This document shows positions 33,593 through 42,852 of a stretch of DNA of 64,000 nt, piece after piece (position 1 is the stretch's first letter; the number at the start of each line of letters is the position of its first letter). The position numbers and the translations under genes were made by a program. This DNA comes from Castor canadensis (Eukaryota; Chordata; Mammalia; Rodentia; Castoridae): positions 5,397,333 through 5,461,332 of the forward strand of contig NC_133399.1 of NCBI RefSeq assembly GCF_047511655.1, given 5' to 3'. The notes under the pieces are model-generated. The model searched no databases. It was not told where the DNA came from and saw only the letters and a list, made by a program, of their open reading frames with translations.

Positions 33593-33683
33593 GTCTATGG
33601 CCATACCACCCTAAATGTGCTCAATCTCACCTGGTCTTAGAAGCTAAGCTGGGTTGGGCCTGATTAGTACCTGGATGGGAGAC
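33593..33683 (+). pseudogene. 5S rRNA pseudogene, 3'-truncated
   Basis: Begins gtctatggccataccaccct and ends tacctggatgggagac, covering about residues 1-91 of 5S rRNA. The internal promoter region (A box agctaagctgggttgggcc and C box, gcctgattagtacctggatgg) is present with several substitutions. The last 30 nt, including the terminal stem strand, are missing, so it cannot fold as 5S rRNA. It lies inside the provirus. Confidence 0.9.
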
Positions 33684-33726
33684 AAACCTTCAAAAGAGAC
33701 TGATCAGAGACAAACAGTTTGGAGAC

Positions 33727-33738
33727 AAGGGGGGAATG
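33727..33738 (+). promoter_or_regulatory. Second polypurine tract-like motif
   Basis: aaggggggaatg is identical to the motif directly before the 3' LTR (34838-34848 region). What follows here (ccattaaagttcaaatgg) is not the known LTR. It may mark a nested or recombined element. Confidence 0.35.
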
Positions 33739-34539
33739 CCATTAAAGTTCAAATGGAGTCACTGGGGCCAGTCCTCTCAAAAGTAACCAAGGCCAAGATG
33801 ATTGAGGAAGTGGTTCTTATATACTTGTGGCTATCTGGCATAAAGCCCTTCCAGACACAGACTTACATTTTTAGACAGGGTCTTCTACTTAAAGAAAAAA
33901 TGACTACCTTTACTGGCTCTAAACATGTCCTTTGATACAAATGGTATTTTTAACTTTTTTAAACAATTAGTTTTCTTAGACATACATACTGATAATATAT
34001 TGTTGCCATGGTTATTCTACTCAGCTAAAAAAAATCAAAAGATACTGTCTGGGTAAAAAAATAAAATGTCAAACCATTAAAATGCCATTAGAGGGGTCCT
34101 TTTGTTGTTGTCTTGTCTATTCCCACTACAGTTAAAATAACAAAAATTGCTCTCTGGATCCACCACAGCCAAGTACACCAGCCTCTCCCAAGTGGGAGTG
34201 TGTCTCTGACTCAGCCTCACCATCCAAGATTGCCCTCCAGAACATCTGCACCCTTCCTCGGCAGGACTCCGCTTCCCAGGAGACAACAGGGGACCACAAA
34301 CAATGGGACAACAGCCCTGCTCTAGTCACTCTGGGAAGCTGACTAGTCTACACACGGGGGAAGCTCAAACATAGGACACATCCCACTCTCCTGTACACAC
34401 TTGGACTCTTTCCTTTTGGGTTGGCCCTTACAAGGTTTTTCGCATGTACTAAATGTTATAAAAGAACCATTGTTGGGACCTTGGCACAGCCATACTTTGT
34501 ATCATGTACCCATCAATAGGTCAGATGTTACATCGGCTC

Positions 34540-34836
34540 ATATACTCCCAGGTTAACGAGGTTAATGGTAAGTGATACTGAAAGTCCCAGAGTAAAGAAA
34601 ACAATACAGGCTACATTTGCTATGAAAAGTGGGGCAATATGTCTTATTTTGGGAGCATATTTGATGTTACCCTGTCTGGTCCCCCTGGTATTGTGATCTA
34701 TTAGGACCATTATGGAGGCCACTAAAAAACAAAACAAAAAACCCAAACAACCTCACATGTAATGAATGATCACATGTAATGATTATTCCCCTAGATCAAG
34801 ATGATGTCCTTTGACCCTAGGTGGGTCTGAGCATCA
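34540..34836 (+). pseudogene. ERV env transmembrane-end remnant
   Basis: A plus-strand frame with a hydrophobic stretch followed by a PCLVPL-type motif, like the membrane-spanning end of gammaretroviral-type env proteins, lies just upstream of the polypurine tract. A stop interrupts it shortly after the hydrophobic segment. Called from position and hydrophobicity only. Confidence 0.45.
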
Positions 34837-34846
34837 AAGGGGGGAA
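34836..34846 (+). promoter_or_regulatory. ERV polypurine tract
   Basis: aaaggggggaa, adjoining the TG that opens the 3' LTR. It primes plus-strand synthesis in retroviruses. Confidence 0.8.
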
Positions 34847-35199
34847 TGAGGTAGCAGAGAGGAGGACCAAAAGAGAAACAGACAGGCTGTGTTCTGATAA
34901 TAAGGCAGGGGGAAGGGATGGCAAAGCAGAAAGATAAAACTTACAAAAACTGAAACATGAAGATGGTCACATAGCACAAGGAGAATGAAATAGCCAATGA
35001 AGTCACATGCAGCCATATGTGGGTTGAACTTTGTTTTCTGCTTCTGTAACTGCTTGCAAGGGTGTAGAAGGTGAGACCCCTTTGTTCTCGGGGCTCAGCC
35101 TTTGGACATGAGTATGCTGGGTCTGTGTGGGCACAATCAATGTTGCTTCCTGCTAATCTGCCTCAATGTCCCATATCTCAGCTTGAGATTCCCACAACA
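34847..35199 (+). mobile_element. 3' LTR of class I provirus
   Basis: Starts TGAGGTAGCAGAGAGG and ends CACAACA. Shares with the 5' LTR the gaaacagacaggctgtgttctgataa, agccaatgaagtcacatgcagcc and tgtcccatatctcagc blocks. Its TATA position is mutated (ggtgtagaagg) and its AATAAA reads aatcaa. Confidence 0.88.
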
Positions 35200-35335
35200 C
35201 TGGTAGTTTGATAGACCCGCTCTTGAGTATTTACTAAATTTAAAAAAAGGGCTGGCAGAGTGGCTCAAGTGATAGAGTACTGGCCTAGCAAGTGTGAAAC
35301 TCTGAGTACAAAATCCAGTACCACCAAAAAATGAA
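35200..35335 (+). repeat. SINE, right part after provirus
   Basis: tagtttgatagacccgctcttgagtatttac ... gggctggcagagtggctcaagtgatagagtac ... tccagtaccacc. Completes the SINE interrupted at 26323. Confidence 0.8.
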
Positions 35336-35359
35336 AAAGAAATTATAAAATAACCAATG

Positions 35360-35435
35360 CAAAAAGGGCTGATGGAGTCAAGTGGTAGAGCACCTGCTGA
35401 ACAAGCCTGAGGCCCTGAACTAGAAAAAAAAAACA
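35360..35435 (+). repeat. SINE, tRNA-like half
   Basis: gggctgatggagtcaagtggtagagcacctgctgaac; the B box is lost. Confidence 0.8.
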
Positions 35436-35444
35436 TTGAGAAAC

Positions 35445-36310
35445 CTTTGGCTAAGTTAATCAAGAGAAAGAAGCATGTAAATAAGAGATGAAAGGGAGAT
35501 ACTGTAATTTATACCAGTATACTTCAAAGGAACATTCTATACAGAGTGTTTCAATAAATTGAAAAATCTAGACAGAATGGCCCAACCTGTAGGCACATAT
35601 GTCTACCAAAATTAAATCAAGAGGACAAGAAAAAACAAGAGACCTAAACAGTAATAAGAAATCTTTCAACAAAGAAAATCCTGGGAGTAGATTTATTGCT
35701 GAATTTTATCAGACTTTCAAAAAAGAATAGCAATGTTCCTCATACTATTTCACAAAACAGAAAGGGAAGGAATCCCTCCAAACTCATCCTACTAAGCCAG
35801 GATTACCAAGCTACCAAAAGCTAAAAAAAAGACACACACTGAGAAACACACACACACACACAGGCAGAAACAGACTTACACAAAGAGAAGCATAAAGCAA
35901 CATCACTGATGAACATAGATGCCAAAATTCCCGTAAGATTCTTGCAAATCGAACACACAACATATTAAATGATGACAAATAGGGAATCAGTATTGAAATC
36001 AGTGAAACCAAAAGCTGGGTCTTTTAAATTTTAAATATTCTGAGAAATAAACGTTTATCAGAATTGATAAACGTTAACTGATAAAAGTAACTGCAAGAGA
36101 AGAGAACGCAAAAATTATTTACATTCCTAATGAAAGAGATACTGTCTTTACCAATCCCAAGGATGTAGGAGGGCCATCAGGGAATGTGGCCTTTTAATTA
36201 CTTGGTTAAAATCAAACAATTCCTGGGAAAGAAAAACAAAAAACAATTTACAGAAGTTTCCACAGGGAGTTGTAATACAAATAAACCACATGTATTCCAT
36301 ATATTGAAAC
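35445..36310 (+). mobile_element. Old L1 ORF2 fragment
   Basis: Plus-strand protein pieces of the ORF2 thumb/palm region are legible, for example a STKK..., AEFYQTF-like run at 35670-35730 and EGRNPSKL at about 35763. The sequence is much more diverged than the polypurine-tail L1s here. A (CA)n run (35840-35862) interrupts it. Part of 36125-36310 also resembles 23425-23625. Confidence 0.7.
36050..36075. repeat. Short inverted repeat
   Basis: aacgtttatca and tgataaacgtt form 11-bp perfect arms around a 4-nt loop. Confidence 0.8.
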
Positions 36311-36439
36311 AATAAGAACTATAGTACCACATCTGCTTGGCTGCACTCAAGAAGCCTGTGCTGCCAAGAGTTGGGGCTGCAAGTGGCATTTTGCTTTCTC
36401 TCCACTAGGTTAGGATCACTTCTCCTGTCACTCAGGACT

Positions 36440-36634
36440 AAGGGCTTGGGAAGTAGCCAATGAAGAGCGCAGACGGGGGAAAGGCCCGCCCCCCCGATCA
36501 TAAGTGCTTCCTTTCTGACACCGCCATTGTTGCGTCACTGACCTGGCAGTTGTGAGGTGTCAAGCGGCCCAGCTTCTGTCGCTTTGTCACCACTGGAGCA
36601 GGAGTGGACAGCAGGACACCGGCAGTCAGGAATG
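36440..36634 (+). promoter_or_regulatory. CpG-island promoter and first exon, KRAB-ZNF type
   Basis: CCAAT box at 36457, GC box run at 36483-36496, no TATA, a YY1-like ccgccattgttg (36520-36531) and tgcgtcac. The exon-like part ends gtcaggaATG|GTGAGCG, with the ATG at 36632-36634 and the donor GT at 36635. KRAB zinc-finger genes commonly have a non-coding CpG-island first exon that ends in the start ATG directly before the donor, with the KRAB-A exon next. The acctggcag ... ggacaccggcagtcagga context looks like such exons. No KRAB-A or finger exon was found on the plus strand up to 64000, so the coding exons would lie beyond the window or are lost. Confidence 0.6.
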
Positions 36635-37135
36635 GTGAGCGTGGGGCGGGTTTGTGACACGGGCTAGGAGGGGTTGAGAGCGACTTGGCCCCGCGTGAGT
36701 CCCGGAGTCTGCGGCAGAGTCGCCGCCGGCGCCGCTCCGCTCGTCCCCTCGGTCCCCGGGCGGGGCGGGGCCGCAGCCGGGACCCCAAGTTCCTGTCCCT
36801 TGTCCCCGCCGGAGCCCCCTGTCCCTCCGCGCCCGCAGCCCCGCGTCTCCCCACAGCGCGGTGCCGGCGGAGGTGGCGGGAGGCTCCCGAGTGGCCGCGG
36901 GGTCCGTGCGGGAGGAGCGGGGTCCTTGGGGTCCCCGTCCCCATCCCGGCGCAGACCTGAGCGCCCCGAGTTTCCTGATGGTGGAAGCGGCGTCTCCACC
37001 GCCACCTGTCCTGAGCTGGGGCTTCTGACCACGGGCGTGAAATCCCTTGAGCCTGACCCCGCATCGCCATGTCTTGAGTGTGACGTGCGCTGTCCGTGCA
37101 CGCGTTCTCTGTTCCACTGCGTCACTTTCTTAACC
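36480..37135 (+). promoter_or_regulatory. CpG island
   Basis: The only stretch in the window with dense CG dinucleotides (ccgccggcgccgctccgctcg and onward). It covers the presumed first exon and the start of its intron and stops at the SINE at 37135. Overlapping long open frames in several reading frames here are a by-product of few stop codons in GC-rich DNA. Confidence 0.92.
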
Positions 37136-37290
37136 CTCGCTACTTGGGAGCCTGAGACCCGGCGATCATGGTCGAGGCCAGCTGGGCAACATAACCAGAG
37201 TAAAATGCACTGGAGTTGTGGCTCCAGCGGTGGAGCCCTCCTTTCCCAGAGAGAATCCGTGAGTCAGACCTCATTTCCATTAAAAAAAAA
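37130..37290 (+). repeat. SINE, dimeric
   Basis: cgctacttgggagcctgagaccc left remnant; actggagttgtggctccagcggtggagc right half with an A-run. Confidence 0.75.
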
Positions 37291-37574
37291 AATTCACGTA
37301 CAAGTGATCTCAGTCCCCTTAGGGTGACAATAGACTGTTTCTTGGGCAGCGCAGGTGCCTTCCAGTATTCCCAGCTCTTCTGTCCATCCCATGTACAGTT
37401 GCTGCAGTTCATTTTGCCTATCAGTAGCTATAACCATCTAATCCATTGTCGATTTTGAGATTTGGGCAGATATTAGGTTAATACAGAGAAGAAGAAAAAA
37501 ATTACAAATTGTATGGGACCTCCATTTAATTCTTTCATAACTCTTCTTTTTTATGTGTTGGGACGTCTCTTTTT

Positions 37575-37765
37575 CTTTTCTTTTTTTTTCTTCCAATACT
37601 GGGGTTTGGACTCTGGGTCTTCACCTTAAGCCAATCCAACAGTCCTTTTTTAGAAGGATTTTTTGAGATAAGGTCTTATAAGTGTTTGGCTTTGAGCCGC
37701 CATTCTCCTATCTCTGCCTTCTGAGTAGCTAGTATTAAAGATATGAGCCACCGACTCTTAATTTG
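37575..37765 (-). repeat. SINE, dimeric, reverse
   Basis: ttccaatactggggtttggactctggg, then ttttttgagataaggtc ... agtattaaagatatgagccaccg. Confidence 0.8.
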
Positions 37766-37809
37766 TATCTTCCTACTTTCTAGAGAAAGTCCTTGAAGAA
37801 TTGACGCAG

Positions 37810-38030
37810 AAGCTGGGTACAGATGGCTCATCCCTGTAATCCTAGTTCCTTGGGAGGCAGAGATTGGGAGGATCTTGCCAGCAGGGCAGTTAGCTCATGA
37901 GAATCTATCTTGAGAGTACCCAACACCAACAGGGGTTGGTGGAGTGGCTCAAATGGTAGACCTCCTGCCTAGCAAGCCTGAGGTGCTGAGTTCAAACCCC
38001 AGTGCCGCCAAAAAGAAAAAAAAAAAAGAA
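37810..38030 (+). repeat. SINE, dimeric
   Basis: gctgggtacagatggctcatccctgtaatcctag left half; ggttggtggagtggctcaaatggtagacctcctgcctagc right half; gagttcaaaccccagtgccgcc and an A-tail. Well preserved. Confidence 0.92.
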
Positions 38031-38084
38031 ACCAAAACATGATGTATAGTGCTGGTGCATTTTGCTTCATTCTATTTCGTTTCT

Positions 38085-38165
38085 TTATTTTTACAGTAGT
38101 AGGGATTAAATTGAGGGCCTCCTCTGTCTTGCTAGGCAAGTACTGTACCAGTGAGCTGCACCCCT
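38085..38165 (-). repeat. SINE, tRNA-like half
   Basis: ttacagtagtagggattaaattgagggcctcc ... gtaccagtgagctgcac. Confidence 0.65.
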
Positions 38166-39184
38166 CGTCTCCTTTCCCTTTCACGAGTTACATATTTTCA
38201 ATTACTTTATGTTCATGGTAGTTGATTGTTGTTCTGCTCCCTCAAATCCACAAGCAAACTCCTACAGCCCTGGCTATCACTTCTACTTTGAACCTTCATG
38301 ATTGTTATATTTAACTTTTATTAATGCCTCATTCTTTATTGGCATTATTTTATTCATACATTGTTTTCTCCCTCTTAAGTATGTCTTCCTCCTTTGATCA
38401 CAGGTGAGATTTACCTGTAAGTCTTTGTCTACTAAGCTCAGTGTGTAAAGTTTCTCAGAAATGATTTCTCTCAAATCATTTTGCAGAAAGGGTTTTTCTC
38501 CTGTCTTTTTTCATCTCTTGCCCATATGATGGTGTTAGTGGTCATGAGAGTTACTTCTTCATTTCACTGTATGATCATACTGTGCTTGCTTCACCTTTGT
38601 TTTTGTTTTTTTGTTGCCATTGGAAAAGTTACTCTTTTGTGTGTGTGTTTGAGTGTGTGTGTGAGTAAAGCTGGAGAATGTGAGATAGAAAAGTAGGAAA
38701 GTGTAGAGCCCCCCAAAGCTGGAAGGGGTCCCATGAGAAGGTGCCCCTGGAAATGTTATTCTTGAGTTTGCACTAAAATACTAATGGGTAATACATTTTT
38801 ATTACAGAATGGGAAAATGCTGTTGTGTAGGTAGATGAAATCAAATGTAATATGGAAAATTTGAAAATGCGTGTATTTATCATCTGACCTTTGCTGAATG
38901 TGTTTCTTGTGTTATTTGCCAACACATGAAATGATCTAATTTTGTCTTATTAATCAGCATCTCTGTATGATATTTTGCTTATACTGATTGCCTATGGCAT
39001 TTTGCAGGATTCATAGGTGGTATTACATCTTATATGAAACAAAACCCTTCCTTCCCTTTCTCTCTCTCTCTTTCTCTGCCTCTCCCACCCCTATGTATTG
39101 TGCAGTATGAATGATGATGTCCTTTTAATTTCAAATCCACTTATTTATAAATCATCAGGAAATGATGAACATGATGGGTTTGTT
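38166..39184. other. No gene recognised
   Basis: AT-rich, likely intronic or intergenic. GT-rich tract at 38636-38664 and CT-rich tract at 39057-39085. Confidence 0.4.
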
Positions 39185-39187
39185 TTT

Positions 39188-39360
39188 TGTGGTACTTAGG
39201 TCCTTGCACTTGCTTAGCAGGTACGCTATCACTTGAGCCACTCCTCCAGCCCTGTTTTGTGTTTGGGTTTTTTTTTTTTTTTATTGGTGGGTCTGGGGTT
39301 TGAACTCAGGGCTTTGTGCTTGCAAAACTGGTGGCATACAACTTAAGCCACACCTGCAGT
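39188..39360 (-). repeat. Two tandem SINE tRNA-like halves, reverse
   Basis: tttttgtggtacttaggtcc ... atcacttgagccactcctccagcc, then ttattggtgggtctggggtttgaactcagggc ... acaacttaagccacacctgcag. Confidence 0.88.
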
Positions 39361-39374
39361 GCAGGGTACTTTTT

Positions 39375-39600
39375 TTGAAATTGGAGATCCTGGGTTAAAC
39401 TCAGGGCCTCATGCTTTGTTGGGCAGCCACCCCTATTTCTTGGGCTATTCTGCCAGCCCTTATTTTGTAATGGGTTATTTCAAGATAGGGTTTCCCAAAC
39501 TATTTTCCCTGGGGCTGGCTTCGAACTGCAATCCTTCTGATTTCTGCCTCCTAAACAGCTATTACTACAGGCATGAGCCCCTGGTGCCTGGCTGGCTTTT
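39375..39600 (-). repeat. SINE, dimeric, reverse
   Basis: gagatcctgggttaaactcagggcctc, then caagatagggtttcc ... attactacaggcatgagcccctggtgcctggc. Confidence 0.85.
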
Positions 39601-39854
39601 GTTTATTAAGTAGTGTTTTACAGCCTTGCTACAATCCCTTATGAATTCTAGGAGTTTTTTGTTCATTTTTTGAGATTTTCTAACTAGCCTGAGGTATTAA
39701 CCATGAACAAAGACAGTTTTTATTTGATTATTCTAAGTCTCAGTGCCCTTTAAATCTTTCTTACCTCATGTTTTCTCTGTATGTGTTGATTTGAATTTAG
39801 GATTTGTATTCTTTAGTTTTGCGAGGTAATGGATTATATTCACTTATTTATTTA

Positions 39855-39945
39855 TTTTTTGTAGCATTGAGGTTTGAACTCAGGGCCTCACACTTCCTAG
39901 GCAGATGCTCATGTTGCTGCTTGAGCCACTCCACCCAGCTCATTC
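39855..39945 (-). repeat. SINE, tRNA-like half
   Basis: ttttttgtagcattgaggtttgaactcagggcctc ... tgcttgagccactccacccagc. Confidence 0.88.
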
Positions 39946-40169
39946 ACTGATTTTTAAATGTCCTATTAGTGTAACAAACTTATAATAAGTCCTTGTTGGT
40001 TGTGTTGTATAATTCTGTTTATGCATGGCTAAATGTAATTTGGTATGATTTTTGAGGACTTTTTTATTTGAATTTATAGCATGATTTTCTGTGGTTTTTG
40101 TTTTTTGTATTGCCTTTATCTAGTTTAGGTATTTTGCAATATTGACTTTATAGTAAGTACTAGTGTTAC

Positions 40170-40435
40170 CTCCTCTGCTATTTCTGGAAGAGATTGTAGC
40201 AGGTGCTCTTTGGCTTGGGCCACACCCTCAGCCCTTTAAAATTTTTGCTAGGGCTATACTGGATGGCGATGCTCCTATATACACTTTCTGTGTAGCTGGA
40301 ATGACAGGCATCACCCCCATGCTTATCTGTTTGTTGGTGGAGATGAGTTCTACTTAATTAGTGTCCTTAAACCGCTATCCTTCTGCTTTCTACCTCCTGA
40401 ACAGATGGGATTACAGGTGTGAGCCCCTGTGCTTC
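40170..40435 (-). repeat. SINE, dimeric, diverged
   Basis: Decayed tRNA-like part near 40200-40240 (gcttgggccacaccctcagccc), then a B1-like part ending cagatgggattacaggtgtgagcccctgtgc. Confidence 0.65.
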
Positions 40436-40769
40436 CCCATGGGTGTCATGTTCATAAACTGTTTGACAGAATCAAACAGTGAATCCATGTGGGCCTGGTT
40501 GTTTGTTCCTTATTATTTCAATTTCAGAAATACATGTAGTTGTATTTACATTGTTTATTTTTCCTTGTGTTAGTTTTTAGATTGTTTCTTTCCAGGACCT
40601 GTCTGATTTTTGTTCAGCTTATTAAATGTATGGCTGTATAATTGCTCACAATATTCCTGGAGGGTCCTCTTAATGCCTGTGGGATTGGTAAGGACAGTAT
40701 CTGTTTTATTATGGATCTTAGTAATTTATATGTTTTCTTTCAGTTAACTTTGTCAACTAAGATTTATCA

Positions 40770-41399
40770 ATTTTTTTCTTTGAAGATAAAGACCTGTTTT
40801 ATTTTAATGCCTGATCACCGAGGTGACTATTTACAAACATGAGGGGAGAACTTCATTTCTTTGTCTCTTTCTCCTGGGATAGAGTCTTAATGATCTCCTC
40901 CTCCTTGGCCTGGAGGCACTCCTCATTGCACAAGCCTACTTGTTCTTATACCTGTTGTCCTGGTCATTTAGGAGCTTCTTGCTGGCCTTGTCTGCCTTTA
41001 GCTTGTAGATGTGCTTCATGAGGTTCCACTTGGTTTTAAAGACATTCCCCTTCACCTTAGGTACACTCAGTGATACACATGGTGGTCAGCCTTCTTAGAT
41101 TTGCATATCTCCTGAGCAGCCTGTGCAGAACACACATTCTCCACATCCAGGTTACCTTCTCCAGCATTCAGGTGTTCACTGTACCCTTTCCCTTTCCTAT
41201 GCCCATATGCTTGCCCTTAAGGTGAGCCAAGGTGTTCTTCTTGCCCAACAATGGGCAGCCAAGTGCTTCTGCATGATCAGCCCATCTTTGATCATTTTGC
41301 AATGAGTGGCATTGGCGATTTTACTGGTCTCATTGGGGACTAGCCCAATCTTCTTGCCATAATAGAAGCAAGCCTTTTCTGAAGCCTCAGCACACTCAT
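40770..41399 (-). pseudogene. RPL19: RPL19 processed pseudogene
   Basis: An intronless retrocopy of ribosomal protein L19 (60S subunit). On the minus strand the ATG is at 41399 (MSVLRLQKRLA). Pieces such as [29 protein letters not shown] and MKHIHKLKADKA-type sequence follow, and the stop is at 40853-40855. The coding part is about 547 bp against 591 in the parent, with several frameshifts, so it is dead. Beyond the stop the parent 3' UTR is recognisable, with attaaaataaaac as the poly(A) signal and an A-rich tail (T-rich at 40769-40781 on plus). This proves retroposition of an mRNA. No target-site duplication found. Confidence 0.95.
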
Positions 41400-41459
41400 G
41401 GCTATCACTCAGCATCCTAGATTTACCAGTCTTGATATCCTTTAAAATGAACCAGCTGC

Positions 41460-41750
41460 TGGATGCCAGTGGCTCATGTGTTTAATCCTAGCTGCTTGGG
41501 AGACTGAGCTTGGGAAGATGGTGGTTCAAGGCTGTAACTGGCAAGTAGCTTGGGCTATCCCATCTCTAAAGTAACCAGAGCAAAATGGACTGGAGGTGTG
41601 GCTCAAGTGGTAGAGCACCTGCTTTGGCAAGTACAGACCACAAGTTCTAATCCTAGTCTCACAAAAAGAAAGAAGGGGAAGAGGAAAGAGAAGGGAAAAA
41701 GGAAGGAGAAGGGGAAAGACAAGGGAAGGAAAGGAAGAAAAAGAACCAGT
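41460..41750 (+). repeat. SINE, dimeric, with long purine tail
   Basis: gctggatgccagtggctcatgtgtttaatcc left half; actggaggtgtggctcaagtggtagagcacctgc right half; then a GGAAA-type purine tract at 41660-41748. Confidence 0.92.
41660..41748 (+). repeat. Purine-rich simple repeat
   Basis: Irregular (GGAAA)n/(GAAAG)n tract without a pyrimidine for long stretches, grown from the SINE tail. Confidence 0.9.
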
Positions 41751-41849
41751 TTTTGGTCTCATTGCTTTCCTATTTGTGAACATTTAATGTGCTGTGTAAT
41801 TTTATTTTCATCTTACTGAGAATTTTTACATCTGTGTTCATCATATGAA

Positions 41850-42155
41850 CCTGATGGTACTGGGGTTTAATCTCAGAGCCTCAGGCTTGCTAGACAGGCA
41901 CAATACCACCTGAGCCACTCTACCAGCCCTATTATTTTTGTGTGTGTGCTGGGAATTTTCAAGATAAGTTCTCAAAAACTACTTGCCCAGCCTGGCTTTG
42001 ACTTGTGATCCTCCTGATCTTTGACTCCTGAGTAAGTAGGATTACACATGATTCACCAGCATCCAGTATGTTAGGTATTATTGAGATAGGGTTTCTTGAA
42101 CTATTTGTCTGGGCTGGACTTATACAGAGTAGCTAGGATTACAAATGATCTGCCC
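41850..42155 (-). repeat. SINEs, reverse
   Basis: gatggtactggggtttaatctcagagcc ... ccacctgagccactctaccagccc, then B1-like sequence (cagcctggctttgacttgtgatcc). A second B1-like piece (ttattgagatagggtttcttg) follows to 42155. Confidence 0.85.
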
Positions 42156-42159
42156 TCTG

Positions 42160-42420
42160 TGTGTCTTATTTAGCTTTTGGTAGCAGGCCAATCCTGGCTT
42201 TGTAGAATTAAGTTTGGAGGGATTCCTTCCCTTTCTATTTCTTGAAATAGTTTGAGGAGCCTAGATGTTAGTTCTTTTTTAAAAGTCTGGTAAAATTCAG
42301 CAATCAGTCTGTCTGCTCTCAGGCTTTTCTTTGTTGGAAGACTTCTTATTACTGTTTCAGTCTCCTTATTTGTTAATGATCTGTTTAGGTTTTTGATATC
42401 ATGTGGATTCATTTTTGTAG
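42160..42420 (-). mobile_element. Old L1 ORF2 fragment
   Basis: An 80-codon open piece, including [26 protein letters not shown] and REGIPPNLI, is typical of ORF2 between endonuclease and RT. From an older L1 than the polypurine-tail family, and matches the 35.7-kb fragment. Confidence 0.85.
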
Positions 42421-42624
42421 ATCGTATGTGCCTACAGGTTTGTTTCTTTCTTCTGGATTTTCAATTTATTGTCATAAGTTTTAAAAATATTTGCTAATGT
42501 TCTTTTGAATTATAGTGCTACCTGTTCTAGTACCTCATTTTTCATCTGTTATTTATTTGCATCTTTCTCTTGTTTCATTTAGTGAAGGCTTGTAAATTTT
42601 CTTTTTATTCATTTTGATTTTGGC

Positions 42625-42852
42625 AGTAATGGGTGTTCATGAACTCAGGACCTTGCTATTGTAGTCAGGTGCTCTACCATTTGAGCCACCCCACCTGCCC
42701 TTTTTGAATTGGTTCTTTTTTGAGATAGCGTCTCACTTTATTCCTGGGTTGACTTGTACTGCAGTCCTCCTATTGGTGAGTCCCTGAGTAGCTTGGATGG
42801 CAGTCATGGGCCACTGCACTCAGCATTGTTTGATATGGAGGCTTGTGACTCT
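42625..42852 (-). repeat. SINE, dimeric, reverse
   Basis: ttttggcagtaatgggtgttcatgaactcagg ... accatttgagccaccccacc, then ttttttgagatagcgtctcac ... atggcagtcatgggccactgcac. Confidence 0.85.

Larger units (their letters stand above)
26324..35199 (+). mobile_element. Class I (ERV1) endogenous provirus, decayed
   Basis: Two LTRs of one family in direct orientation, 8.9 kb apart, with a PBS after the first and a polypurine tract before the second. The same SINE lies broken on both outer sides, which shows that the pair is one insertion. After removal of a nested 3.75-kb L1 the internal part is only about 4.5 kb. It preserves a gag-type start near 27036 and an env transmembrane-type end near 34620-34830, but no recognisable protease, RT or integrase. 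It may therefore be a non-autonomous or heavily deleted element. No 4-bp target duplication is visible. Confidence 0.85.

Noticed and set aside
34528-34746. Minus-strand open frame that looks like a membrane protein
   Set aside because: It is antisense to the plus-strand env transmembrane-type end of the provirus, whose hydrophobic segment gives a hydrophobic antisense frame.
36674-37327. Long overlapping open frames (up to 217 codons) on both strands
   Set aside because: They lie in the CpG island, where stop codons are rare, run across a SINE, and resemble no protein. They are composition artefacts.
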